This document shows positions 20,076-28,370 of a stretch of DNA of 64,000 bases, piece by piece. The stretch is from positions 596,346 to 660,345 of the forward strand of contig NZ_JALJCK010000001.1 in NCBI RefSeq assembly GCF_022899355.1. Reading direction: 5' to 3'. The notes under the pieces are model-generated. The model made no database searches, was not told where the DNA came from, and saw only the letters and a list, made by a program, of their open reading frames with translations. Both the position numbers and the translations under genes were made by a program. Within the stretch, counting starts at the first letter, position 1, and each line of letters begins with the position of its first letter. The stretch comes from Shinella yambaruensis (GTDB lineage: Bacteria; Pseudomonadota; Alphaproteobacteria; Rhizobiales; Rhizobiaceae).

Positions 20076-20212
20076 CGCCCCGCCGGGTCTGCCCCGGTTA
20101 TCACCGTCATATCCCCGCCGTCCCTCCTCCGGCCGCGTTCCGTGCGGGTTGCCAGGCCGCTTGACAGTTGCGGCCAAAAATAAGAACATAAAGGGAACGA
20201 ATGGAGGTGCCG

Positions 20213-20380
20213 ATGCAAAGCGATGCCATCGAACGGGCCCTGGCCGAGGTTGCTGCCTGCCGGGCCCTGCGCGAAAAGCAGCAGGCTCACCGGGCGGAAT
20301 TCCAGCGCAAGCTGGAGGCGGTCGCCAAGCCCCTCTATGTTCTGAAGTCCAAGACTCAGCTGGAGCTGCGGCTGCAATGA
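20213..20380 (+). CDS. Small hypothetical protein (55 aa), first of an overlapping pair
   Basis: Unrecognised 55-residue product, MQSDAIERALAEVAAC at the start, rich in Ala, Glu, Arg and Gln and likely wholly helical, possibly a short coiled coil. It has a strong ribosome site GGAGG five bases before the ATG and high-GC third positions like its neighbours. Its stop overlaps the ATG of the next small gene (ATGA). The coupling and ribosome site support a real gene. Confidence 0.6.
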   Translation: MQSDAIERALAEVAACRALREKQQAHRAEFQRKLEAVAKPLYVLKSKTQLELRLQ

Positions 20381-20565
20381 TGCGCGTTTCAAGACGACAG
20401 GGCGGCATCGTGCGCGAGGAAGCCGCCGAAATCCTCGCCCTTCACAATGGCGATGCCCTGGAAGCGCTGCGCACGCTGATTGCCGAACGGGATGCCGTCG
20501 AGGAGCAGCTTGCCGTCGCAACGCTCGTCATGCGCCGGCAATACGAGGCCGAAGGGCGGCCGTGA
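20377..20565 (+). CDS. Small hypothetical protein (62 aa), second of an overlapping pair
   Basis: Unrecognised 62-residue product, MMRVSRRQGGIVREEAAEIL at the start, with a helical, charged body (LRTLIAERDAVEEQLAVATL) ending RRQYEAEGRP. The ATG overlaps the preceding stop by four bases, so translation is probably coupled. It is followed at once by a rhizobial intergenic repeat. There is no signal peptide or membrane segment. Confidence 0.58.
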   Translation: MMRVSRRQGGIVREEAAEILALHNGDALEALRTLIAERDAVEEQLAVATLVMRRQYEAEGRP

Positions 20566-20567
20566 TC

Positions 20568-20669
20568 AGAGCAATTCCAGCAAAAGTGCGAAGCGGTTTT
20601 GCGTCCGGAATTGCGACAGAACAAAAGGTTCGAGTGTTTTCGCTGTTCGGAGAAAAGCGGAGATGCTCT
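20568..20669. repeat. Rhizobial intergenic repeat with AGAGCA/TGCTCT ends
   Basis: A 102-base element bounded by AGAGCA and TGCTCT, containing the widespread rhizobial core AAAGTGCGAAGCGGTTTTG and an inner inverted pair GCAATTCC/GGAATTGC. A shorter relative with the same core is at 32729-32775. It lies between the small ORF pair and the RTX protease, where it may also serve as a transcript end. Confidence 0.7.
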
Positions 20670-20736
20670 GGCGAGGCCCCGGCCAGCAAAGCGTCACGAC
20701 CCGGCACTCACGCGGGATCGCCGTGCAGGAGCCGGC

Positions 20737-21969
20737 CTACAGGATGAAATCCGTCGCCTTCAGGCTGAGGCTGGTGTCGAGCAGGATGGAGAAGTCGGCC
20801 TTTCCGTCGCCATTGACATCCGCATGGATGATCGTGTCGCCGTTCTTCTTCTCGTAGCGCAGTTCACCCGCCTTCTTGTGGAAGGAATCGGTGCCGATGA
20901 ACGTGAAAGCCTGGTCGCCGGCGGACTTCGTGTTCGCGTCCATCGCCTTGAGATCGATCTTGTCCTTCTGGGCGCGGCTGAAATCCGCGATCGTGTCGCG
21001 GCCGGACGTCGAAGCGGTCGAATCCCGGACCGAGGCGAAGACGAAGACATCGGCGCCGGAGCCGCCATGGAGACTGTCGGCACCGGTGCCGCCGCTGATC
21101 CGGTCGTTGCCCGCCTCCCCCATCAGCTTGTCCTTGCCGGCGCTGCCGCTGATCGTGTCGTTGCCGGTGCCGCCCAGCACATAGTCGGCGCCGGCGCCGG
21201 CATAGATCCGGTCATTGCCGCCATTGCCGAAGATCAGGTTGTCGCCGGACGTGCCCTTCAACATGTCGGCGCCGGCCTCGCCGAAGAAGTCGCCGGGGCT
21301 CCATTTTCCCTCGCCGTAGATCTTCTTCAGGATGGCATAGGCCTTCGGGTCGTATTTCGCGAGCTCGGTGCGGGTGTTGATCTCGTTGTGGATGCCGTCC
21401 GCGCCCTCCCGCTCGGGATTGTCGTTGAAATAGGCCTGGCTCAGCTCCGCGAAATATTCGTCGAGCGTGTCGTCCGCATAGGTGTTCTTCCAAAGACCGG
21501 TGCGCTTGGCATTTTCATAGACGGCGGAGAAAGACTCCATCAGCCCCTTGTCGACCGTCGATACGCCGAGATTGTCGATGGCGTGCGCCCATTCGTGCAG
21601 CGCGATGCTCTCGCTGCCGCCATAGGGGTCGGTCGGGTAGTTGAGCAGGTTCTCCTCGCCGGACGACGAGGTCGGCCGCCCCGGCACGGCCCCCAGCCCC
21701 CGATAGATATCCCAGGACGCACCGAGGTCGGAATAATCCGGCAGTTCGGTGATCTTGGTGCCTTCCGGGATGATGGCGAAGCGGCCGCCGGCATCGACGA
21801 TCGCGGACACGTATTTTCCAGCCCCGGCGATGGAATTGAAGATGATCTCCGCAGCCCGGTAGACCGCCTCGTCGGGAATGGCGTCGTTGGCGAGGATATA
21901 GATCCCCTTCCACTCGAACGCCTTGGTATGAAAGCCTCGTGCATAGTCCGACGGTGGCTTCTTCAGCAT
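20737..21969 (-). CDS. RTX-tailed zinc metalloprotease, anthrax lethal factor-like
   Basis: Predicted extracellular protease exported by a type I secretion system (inferred; none in this window). The N-terminal ~215 residues carry a zinc motif ALHEWAHAID near residue 125 and a downstream acidic motif DEYFAELSQAYFND near 170, the HExxH plus E arrangement of the M34/ATLF (anthrax lethal factor) family. Residues about 235-320 hold roughly seven RTX nonapeptides of the form GGxGxDxL, binding calcium. The C-terminal ~90 residues resemble the M10-type secretion domain (FADFSRAQ-like DTIADFSRAQKDKIDL, ending SLKATDFIL). There is no N-terminal signal peptide, as expected for type I export. The ribosome site GGGGGAG lies 8 bases before the ATG. 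The substrate is unknown. Confidence 0.85.
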   Translation of the reverse strand: MLKKPPSDYARGFHTKAFEWKGIYILANDAIPDEAVYRAAEIIFNSIAGAGKYVSAIVDAGGRFAIIPEGTKITELPDYSDLGASWDIYRGLGAVPGRPTSSSGEENLLNYPTDPYGGSESIALHEWAHAIDNLGVSTVDKGLMESFSAVYENAKRTGLWKNTYADDTLDEYFAELSQAYFNDNPEREGADGIHNEINTRTELAKYDPKAYAILKKIYGEGKWSPGDFFGEAGADMLKGTSGDNLIFGNGGNDRIYAGAGADYVLGGTGNDTISGSAGKDKLMGEAGNDRISGGTGADSLHGGSGADVFVFASVRDSTASTSGRDTIADFSRAQKDKIDLKAMDANTKSAGDQAFTFIGTDSFHKKAGELRYEKKNGDTIIHADVNGDGKADFSILLDTSLSLKATDFIL

Positions 21970-22115
21970 CGCCCTCTCCCCCAGGTTCCCGGCCCCGGCA
22001 AGCGTAGGCTAATATGCCGCGCGCTAAAAGGCGGCCCCGCGCCGTATTTGCGGCGAAGTCTGTCGCCGCCGTGGAATTTTCCGGGATGAGCGGCCCCGCG
22101 CCGCCGGCGGCACGG

Positions 22116-22658
22116 CTAGCGCGTCGCGAGCAGCGCGACATAGGCGACGACCGTCAGCAGCAGGCCGCGGAAGGCGAAGCCGACGAAGCGGTACTTGTCG
22201 CGGGCGATCGAGGCCATGGCGTCGGCATTCTGCATGTACTGTTCGAAGAGGTAGCCGACGTCACGCTCGTGCGCCGCCGTGCGGAACCCCTCGCGGTGAT
22301 GCGGCCAGGCGCCCCAGAACAGCGAGGTCGCCTTGTCGACCCGGCGCGGCAGCACGACGAGGATGGCCGAGACGATGGAGAAGATCAGCGCGAAGGCGAG
22401 CAGGCCGGAAAAGGCGATCGCCGTCGGGTTGCCCTCCGCATAGCGCGCCCAGGTGAAGACGGCGCGGCTCTCGGTGGAGGTGACCAGCAGTGCGAGCATG
22501 AAGGTGAAGATATAGGCGGCCTTCTGGTCGGAGATCTTCACCTGGTCGTAGAAGACGTCGTTGATGCGGCGGATATGGTCGAAATGCTCCAGCGCGATGC
22601 CCTGCGTGCCATCGAGGGCCTGCCCGAGAATGGTCTGCCGCGTTTCCAAAGCCGTCAT
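22116..22658 (-). CDS. PycTM / DUF5706-type two-helix membrane protein
   Basis: The 180-residue product has two hydrophobic helices (about 48-65, IFTFMLALLVT; and about 82-105, GLLAFALIFSIVSAILVVLP), a soluble loop, and a C-terminal hydrophobic segment (FRGLLLTVVAYVALL). It shows the pattern of Pycsar effector family PF18967: ISDQKAAYIFTF before helix 1, LPRR after helix 2, LFWGAW, then YMQNADAMASIARDKYRFV before the last helix. In Pycsar, PycTM disrupts the membrane when it senses a cyclic pyrimidine nucleotide (known). Here it is divergent from a CHASE2 nucleotide cyclase 183 bases away. Family assignment is from remembered patterns; whether it acts in defence is unproven. Confidence 0.75.
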   Translation of the reverse strand: MTALETRQTILGQALDGTQGIALEHFDHIRRINDVFYDQVKISDQKAAYIFTFMLALLVTSTESRAVFTWARYAEGNPTAIAFSGLLAFALIFSIVSAILVVLPRRVDKATSLFWGAWPHHREGFRTAAHERDVGYLFEQYMQNADAMASIARDKYRFVGFAFRGLLLTVVAYVALLATR

Positions 22659-22841
22659 GTCGCTTCCGTCCCTCCTGCGCCCGCCTCGTGATAGCCGAGT
22701 GCCTTCGGAAAGCAACGGCCTGCCCTCGGCACCGCTTGACTTTTTCGGGGGGATGTCGAGTTCTGGTTGCATGCTGAACCTCATCCCGCCGCCCGGCCCG
22801 CCGACCTTTCCTGCCCTGCGGCGCGCCGCCCGGAGCGGTGC

Positions 22842-24800
22842 ATGAGCACAACGCCGCGCCTTCCCCACCGCTGGTCGCGCCGCACCCGCCGGCTTGCCGT
22901 GCTCGCCCTTGCCGTCGTCGTGCTCGTCTCGGCCCTCACGCAGCTTCCGGCCTGGTCGCTCGCGGATCTGCGCGCCTTCGACTATCTTTCCACCGTCGAC
23001 GATCCGCGCCCGCCGGTCGATGGCCCGGTGGTCGTCGCGATCGACGAGCCGTCGCTGGCGGAAATCAATGCGCAATGGCCCTGGCCGCGCGAACTGCATG
23101 GCCGGCTGGTGGAAAGCCTGCGCAAGGCCGGCGCCACGGCGATCGGCCTCGACATCATCTTCGCCGAACCCTCCAACCCGGCCTCCGATGCGGCCTTTGC
23201 CGCAACGCTCGGGCCGGATGTCGTTCTGGCCGGCGACGAGAGCGTCATCGTCACGCCGCAGGCCGAGCAGCTTCTGCGCACGACGCCGCTGCCGGCGTTC
23301 ACCGCGGCGGGCGCGGTGACGGGCATCGCCTCGATCACGCTCGGCGGCGACGGCGTCTTTCGCGACCTGCCGCGCTATGAGGACGGCTTTGCGCGCGCCC
23401 TCGCCCGCATCGCGGGCAAGCCCGCGGTCTCGCCCGAGGGCAAGCTGCTGCAATCCTTCGGCCCCGCGCGCAGCTATCCGACGGTCTCCTATTACCAGGC
23501 GCTCGATCCGGAGAACATGCTGCCGAAGGATACGTTCAAGGGCCGCGTGGTGATCGTCGGCCTCAGCCTGCAGAATGCGCCCGTCATCAATTCCGGCGGC
23601 GCGGACGCCTTCGCCACGCCCTACACGGTCCATACCGGCCGGCTGGTGGCGGGAGCGGAAATCCAGGCGACGATCCTCGACAATCTCACCGCCGGCGCCG
23701 CGATCACCCGGGCCGGCACGCCGCTGGCCATCGCCGCCGTCGCCCTCGCCGCCCTGGTTTCGGCGGCGATCGTGCGCCGCGCGACGCGCTGGCAGACGGC
23801 CGTGCTCGGCATCCTTGCAAGCGCCATGCTCGGCCTTCTCAGCTTCGCGCTGATCCGCGAGGCCAGGCTCTTCGTCTCGCCCATCGGCCCCACCATCGCG
23901 CTTCTCCTGGTCGCGGCCGGCCAGACGGCGCTCGATTATGCGGAGGAGCGGCGCCGGCGCCGCGCGATCGTGCGCGCCTTCTCGCAATATCTCTCGCCCG
24001 CCCTCGTCGAGCGCCTCGCGCGCGATCCTTCGCAACTGAAGCTCGGCGGCGAGCGGCGCACGCTCTCCATCCTGTTTTGCGACGTGCGCGGCTTCACCAC
24101 CATCGCCGAGACGATGAAGGACGACCCGGAGCAGCTGACGACGCTGATCAACCGGCTGCTGACGCCGCTCTCCGATATCGTGCTCAAGCACGGCGGCACG
24201 ATCGACAAATATATCGGCGACTGCGTGATGGCCTTCTGGAACGCACCGCTCGACGACGGGGACCATGCCCGCCATGCGGTGGCCGCCGCGCTCGACATGC
24301 TCGACGTGATGGCGACGCTGAATGCAAAGCTCCAGGCGGAGGCGGCGGCCAGCGGCGGCACCCACCATGCGCTGCGCATCGGCATCGGCATCAACACGGG
24401 CGAATGCGTGGTCGGCAACATGGGATCCTCGCGGCGCTTCGACTATTCGGTGCTCGGCGATGCGGTGAACCTTGCCTCGCGCCTCGAAGGCGCTTCCAAG
24501 GCCTATGGCGTGCCGCTGCTCATCGGCGAAAGCACGGCGCAGTTGACGGCGACGGATTTCGCCGTGCTCGAACTCGACCGCATCACGGTCAAGGGCCGCA
24601 CCGGCGCGGCCCCGGTCTTCACCGCCGTCCGCAGCCTGCCGGAAGAGGCGAAGGCGCTGCACGCCCTGTTCGTCGAGGCCAAGTATGCCGGACGCCTCGC
24701 CGCCGATGACAGGGCCTTCGATGCGCTGGTCGAGATCGCTCCGGCGCTGGCCCCCTATTACGCGACAGTCCGGTCCGGACATGCGGCCGGCGGCGCGTAG
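22842..24800 (+). CDS. CHASE2 sensor / class III nucleotide cyclase
   Basis: Membrane receptor cyclase of 652 residues. After one membrane helix (about 20-40) comes an extracytoplasmic CHASE2 domain (about 45-300; LRAFDYLSTVDDPRPP, VVVAIDEPSLAEI, WPWPRELHG), then three more helices (about 308-380) and a cytoplasmic class III catalytic domain (about 410-590). Metal-binding aspartates are in LFCDVRGFTTIAE and YIGDCVMAFW, the substrate Lys in TIDKYIGD, and transition-state Asn/Arg in VNLASRLEG. The second specificity position is Ser (YSVLGD). The Lys favours adenine, so cAMP is the default prediction. I start at ATG 22842, with GGAG 7 bases upstream. It is divergent from the PycTM-type gene. Confidence 0.93.
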   Translation: MSTTPRLPHRWSRRTRRLAVLALAVVVLVSALTQLPAWSLADLRAFDYLSTVDDPRPPVDGPVVVAIDEPSLAEINAQWPWPRELHGRLVESLRKAGATAIGLDIIFAEPSNPASDAAFAATLGPDVVLAGDESVIVTPQAEQLLRTTPLPAFTAAGAVTGIASITLGGDGVFRDLPRYEDGFARALARIAGKPAVSPEGKLLQSFGPARSYPTVSYYQALDPENMLPKDTFKGRVVIVGLSLQNAPVINSGGADAFATPYTVHTGRLVAGAEIQATILDNLTAGAAITRAGTPLAIAAVALAALVSAAIVRRATRWQTAVLGILASAMLGLLSFALIREARLFVSPIGPTIALLLVAAGQTALDYAEERRRRRAIVRAFSQYLSPALVERLARDPSQLKLGGERRTLSILFCDVRGFTTIAETMKDDPEQLTTLINRLLTPLSDIVLKHGGTIDKYIGDCVMAFWNAPLDDGDHARHAVAAALDMLDVMATLNAKLQAEAAASGGTHHALRIGIGINTGECVVGNMGSSRRFDYSVLGDAVNLASRLEGASKAYGVPLLIGESTAQLTATDFAVLELDRITVKGRTGAAPVFTAVRSLPEEAKALHALFVEAKYAGRLAADDRAFDALVEIAPALAPYYATVRSGHAAGGA

Positions 24801-24803
24801 GTC

Positions 24804-25613
24804 CTACGCGCCCTGCTTGGGATGCGAGGGGGCGAACTCGGCGACGAGCTCGTGTTTTTCACCGGGATAGGTCAGCCGTACATGGGTGACGTAGAGGCCG
24901 CCGCTCCAGGTGCGGCGCTCGACGACGAGGCAGGGCGTTCCGGGCGCGATCGCCAGAAGCCCGGCGGCCCGGGCATCGGCACCGACGGCACGGATGCGGT
25001 GTTCGGCGGCACTCCAGGGCACGCGGCTGATCAGCCAGGCGCCGGGCGCGGTTTCGTCGAAGCTCTCGTCGACGGCTTCCGGCACGGCTTCCAGGTTGAT
25101 CAGGCGGTCCTCCAGGCAGAACGGCTGGGCACCGGCAAAATGCAGGGCGGAAATCTCGGTCAGCCGGGCCGATTCGGAAAGCTCCATCAGCCGCCGGTCG
25201 CCAGCCTTCGCAGCGCGGTTTACCCGCGTGCGCCGCTCGTAGCGATACGGCAGGCCGAGCGATTCGACCTCCAGGCGGATGTCGTGGATTTCGAGAACCG
25301 CCGACTGGGCGTGCGGGTGGGTGACATAGCTGCCGGACTTGCGCCGGCGCTCGATCAGGCCGCGCTTGACCAGCTCGGTGATCGCCTTGTTCACCGTCAT
25401 GCGCGAGCACTGGTACTGCTCGGTCAGTTCGTGCTCGAAGGGAATGCGGTGGCCCGGCGGCCATTCGCCCGAAAGGATCCTGCCCTCCACATCCTCCAGG
25501 ATGCGGCGGTGCAGCGACGGCTCCTTGGCCTCGGCCTGCCTGTTGTCCCCGAGAGTGAAAATGGTCGCCTCCGCGCTTGCCGGGCACAAATTCGCCCGGT
25601 CCGGAAAAGTCAT
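24804..25613 (-). CDS. hutC: Histidine utilisation repressor, GntR/HutC family
   Basis: Transcriptional repressor of the hut genes; in the family urocanate is the inducer. The N-terminal winged helix-turn-helix spans about residues 33-95 (LTEQYQCSRMTVNKAITELV, then GSYV). The C-terminal UTRA effector domain follows (CLEDRLINLEAVPE, LVVERRTW, HVRLTYPGEKHELVAEF). The only ordinary start gives 269 residues with a ~25-residue N-terminal extension relative to typical HutC, and has no obvious ribosome site. It follows hutF by 31 bases, so the repressor is in an operon it probably controls through the site at 27063-27074. Confidence 0.93.
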   Translation of the reverse strand: MTFPDRANLCPASAEATIFTLGDNRQAEAKEPSLHRRILEDVEGRILSGEWPPGHRIPFEHELTEQYQCSRMTVNKAITELVKRGLIERRRKSGSYVTHPHAQSAVLEIHDIRLEVESLGLPYRYERRTRVNRAAKAGDRRLMELSESARLTEISALHFAGAQPFCLEDRLINLEAVPEAVDESFDETAPGAWLISRVPWSAAEHRIRAVGADARAAGLLAIAPGTPCLVVERRTWSGGLYVTHVRLTYPGEKHELVAEFAPSHPKQGA

Positions 25614-25644
25614 AGGAAAGGCGGGGCCACCTTTCAATACGTCC

Positions 25645-26991
25645 TCAGGCCTCGGCCAATGCCCGCATGGTGGCCGTGAAGCGCCGGCCGACCGCCTCGC
25701 GCGCCACATGGCGACCGCCCTCGACCTGCCGGCGGCCATTCACCCAGACGCAATCGACCTTAGCGCCATTGGCGAAGATCCAGCCGTCGAGCAACGCGTC
25801 GCCGGCAAGGTCAAGGTCGTGCCGGGCCTTCAGGCTGACGAAATCGGCGGGGCTGCCGGCCGAAAGGCCCGATTCGACGCCGAGCGCCGCCGCGCCGCCA
25901 AGAAGCGCGCCGTCGAAGAGCGCCCGGCCCGTCGAGCCCCCGGGGGCGGCGAGCACGTTGCGGGCGCGGTGGGCGAGACGCTGCGAATATTCGAGCTGGC
26001 GCAGCTCGTCCGGCAGGCCGATCAGCACGTTGGAATCCGAGCCGACGCCGAAACGGCCGCCATGGGCAAGAAAGTCCGGCGCCGGGAAGGTTCCGTCGCC
26101 GAGATTGGCCTCCGTCACCGGGCAGAGGCCGGCGATCGCCCCGGCCTTCGCCATGCCGCGCGTCTCGGCCTCCGTCATGTGCGTCGCGTGGATGAAGCAC
26201 CAGCGGCCGTCGACCGCCTGGTTGTCGAGCAGCCATTCCACCGGACGACGGCCGGACCAGGCGATGCTGTCCTCCACTTCCTTGACCTGCTCGGAAATAT
26301 GGATGTGGACCGGCGCGTCGCCCGCCATCGCCACGACGTCGGAAAGCTCCTCCGGGGTGACGGCGCGCAGGCTGTGCGGGGCAACGCCGGTGATGCCGGC
26401 GGGCAGCGCATCGGTCAGCGCGCGGCAGCGCTCCAGCAATGCGGCATAGGACTGCCGGTCGTTGATGAAGCGGCGCTGGCCCTCGCCCGGCGCGGTGCCG
26501 CCGAAGCCGGCATGGGCGTAGAAGACGGGCAGCAGCGTCAGCGCGATGCCTGTCTTGGACGCCGCGGCGGCGATGCGCGCGGCCATCTCGGCGATATCGG
26601 CATAGTGCCCGCCGTCCTTGTCGTGGTGCAGGTAGTGGAACTCGCCGACGCGGGTGAAGCCCGCCTCCAGCATCTCGACATAGAGCTGGCCGGCAACGGC
26701 CTCCACATCGTCGGGCGTCATGGACAGCGCGAAGCGGTACATAACGTTGCGCCAGCTCCAGAACGAGTCGCTCCCCGGCCCGCGGGTTTCCGCCAGCCCC
26801 GCCATGCCGCGCTGGAAGGCGTGGCTGTGCAGGTTGGGCATGCCGGCGACGACGGTGTCGTGGCGCTCGTCGCCAGGCGCCGGCGCGGCGCCGGTTTCGA
26901 GCGTCGCGATGCGGCCGTCCGCGATGTCTATACGCACATCCTTCGCCCAGCCGCCCGTAAGCAGCGCCTGCCTTGCATGAATGACGGCCAT
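25645..26991 (-). CDS. hutF: Formimidoylglutamate deiminase
   Basis: Converts N-formimino-L-glutamate to N-formyl-L-glutamate and ammonia, the first step of the two-step end of the pathway, completed by HutG. Amidohydrolase fold: metal-binding [12 protein letters not shown] near residue 53, VAPHSLRAV near 200, HIHISEQ near 228, and the Asp in [10 protein letters not shown] near 320. I start at [10 protein letters not shown] (26991), with AAGGA 7 bases upstream; the frame is open 23 codons further. 448 residues, normal length. Confidence 0.95.
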   Translation of the reverse strand: MAVIHARQALLTGGWAKDVRIDIADGRIATLETGAAPAPGDERHDTVVAGMPNLHSHAFQRGMAGLAETRGPGSDSFWSWRNVMYRFALSMTPDDVEAVAGQLYVEMLEAGFTRVGEFHYLHHDKDGGHYADIAEMAARIAAAASKTGIALTLLPVFYAHAGFGGTAPGEGQRRFINDRQSYAALLERCRALTDALPAGITGVAPHSLRAVTPEELSDVVAMAGDAPVHIHISEQVKEVEDSIAWSGRRPVEWLLDNQAVDGRWCFIHATHMTEAETRGMAKAGAIAGLCPVTEANLGDGTFPAPDFLAHGGRFGVGSDSNVLIGLPDELRQLEYSQRLAHRARNVLAAPGGSTGRALFDGALLGGAAALGVESGLSAGSPADFVSLKARHDLDLAGDALLDGWIFANGAKVDCVWVNGRRQVEGGRHVAREAVGRRFTATMRALAEA

Positions 26992-27044
26992 GGCCCGTTC
27001 CTTCTCCCGATGGTACATCCTGGCGCCGCGCCGGCAAATTGGCT

Positions 27045-27073
27045 CTTGCGCCTCTCGCAATTATGTATATACA
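27045..27073 (+). promoter_or_regulatory. Candidate hutI promoter overlapping the HutC site
   Basis: CTTGCG (27045-27050), 17-base spacer, TATACA (27068-27073). The -10 element lies inside the palindromic operator, so repressor bound there would block RNA polymerase. Confidence 0.45.
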
Positions 27074-27074
27074 T
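27063..27074. promoter_or_regulatory. Palindromic operator, probable HutC site
   Basis: ATGTATATACAT is a perfect 12-base palindrome in the divergent promoter between hutF and hutI. HutC sites in other bacteria contain a TGTATATACA-like core (known). Repressor here could control both arms of the cluster, including hutC itself. Confidence 0.7.
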
Positions 27075-27104
27075 TATATCCATCACAGGGAAGAGGCAAT
27101 CACC

Positions 27105-28328
27105 ATGACGACACCGGAAAAGGACAGTCCCCGAGTCTGGCGCAATGCCCGGCTTGCGACGCTGAAGGAGAGCCTGCCGGACCTCGGCATCATCGAGAAC
27201 GGCGCGATCGCCGTCCGCGACGGACGCATCGCCTTTGCCGGCCCCGAGGCCGATCTTCCCGCCGAATTCTCCGCCGCTGAGACCATCGACTGCGAAGGCC
27301 GCTGGATCACGCCGGGCCTCATCGACTGCCATACCCATCTCGTCCATGCCGGCGACCGCGCCCAGGAATTCGAGCTGCGCCTTGACGGCGCCTCCTATGA
27401 GGAGATCGCGCGGGCCGGCGGCGGCATCGTCTCCTCCGTCAAGGCGCTGCGCGCCGCAAGCGAGGACGAGCTGGTGCGCCAGACCCTACCCCGCCTCGAC
27501 GCGCTGATCGCCGAGGGCGTGACGACGGTCGAACTGAAATCCGGCTACGGCCTCGACACCGAGAACGAGGTGAAATCCCTGCGCGCCGCGCGGCGCATCG
27601 CGGAGATGAGGGACGTCACCGTGCGCACCACCTTCCTCGGCGCCCATGCGCTGCCGCCGGAAATGAACGGCGACAAGGCGGCCTATATCGACAAGGTCAT
27701 CGGTGAGATGCTGCCGGCCGTCGCGGCCGAGGGGCTTGCCGATGCCGTCGACGGTTTCTGCGAGGGCATCGCCTTCTCGCCGGAAGAAATGGCCAGGGTC
27801 TTCGACGCCGCCAAGGCGCACGGCCTGCCCGTGAAACTGCATGCCGACCAGCTTTCCAACCTCCACGGCGCGGAAATGGCTGCCCGCTATGGCGCGCTGT
27901 CGGCCGACCACCTCGAATATACCGATGATGCGGGCGCGGCGGCCATGGCCAGGGCCGGCACCGTCGCCGTTATCCTGCCCGGCGCCTTCTACTTCATCCG
28001 CGAGACGAAGAAGCCGCCGGTCGATCTCTTCCGCAAGCACGGCGTCAGGATGGCCGTCGCGACGGACGCCAATCCCGGCACCTCGCCACTCACCTCGCTG
28101 CTCCTCACCATGAACATGGCCGCGACCCTCTTCGGCATGACTGTTACGGAATGCATTGCCGGCACGACGCGCGAGGCCGCCCGTGCCCTCGGCCTCGTCG
28201 ACGAGGTGGGAACGCTCGAAGCCGGGAAATGGGCCGATTTCGTCCTCTGGGACATCGGCCGGCCGGCGGAACTGGTCTACCGCATGGGCTTCAACCCCAT
28301 GCATGCCCGTATCCGCAGCGGACACTGA
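27105..28328 (+). CDS. hutI: Imidazolonepropionase
   Basis: Opens the ring of 4-imidazolone-5-propionate to give N-formimino-L-glutamate, the third step of histidine breakdown. It is an amidohydrolase of 407 residues with the metal motif [10 protein letters not shown] near residue 74, LKSGYGLD near 145, KLHADQLS near 245 and the Asp in ATDANPGTS near 320. I start at MTTPEKDSP, preceded by AGAGG at 8 bases; an earlier in-frame ATG at 27039 would lie upstream of the promoter elements. Confidence 0.96.
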   Translation: MTTPEKDSPRVWRNARLATLKESLPDLGIIENGAIAVRDGRIAFAGPEADLPAEFSAAETIDCEGRWITPGLIDCHTHLVHAGDRAQEFELRLDGASYEEIARAGGGIVSSVKALRAASEDELVRQTLPRLDALIAEGVTTVELKSGYGLDTENEVKSLRAARRIAEMRDVTVRTTFLGAHALPPEMNGDKAAYIDKVIGEMLPAVAAEGLADAVDGFCEGIAFSPEEMARVFDAAKAHGLPVKLHADQLSNLHGAEMAARYGALSADHLEYTDDAGAAAMARAGTVAVILPGAFYFIRETKKPPVDLFRKHGVRMAVATDANPGTSPLTSLLLTMNMAATLFGMTVTECIAGTTREAARALGLVDEVGTLEAGKWADFVLWDIGRPAELVYRMGFNPMHARIRSGH

Positions 28329-28370
28329 TCCATCCAGTAAGCAGCACAGCGCTGCATCGGGGAATGCACC

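Noticed and set aside
22659-24782. Upstream extension of the PycTM-type frame to 888 codons
   Set aside because: The extension is antisense to the CHASE2 cyclase and has no family features; the real start is ATG 22658.
22116-24800. Calling the PycTM/cyclase pair a confirmed Pycsar defence system
   Set aside because: The cyclase is membrane-bound with CHASE2, has the adenine-type Lys, and the genes are divergent; nearby phage, integrase or defence genes are absent. Only a family-level similarity is claimed.
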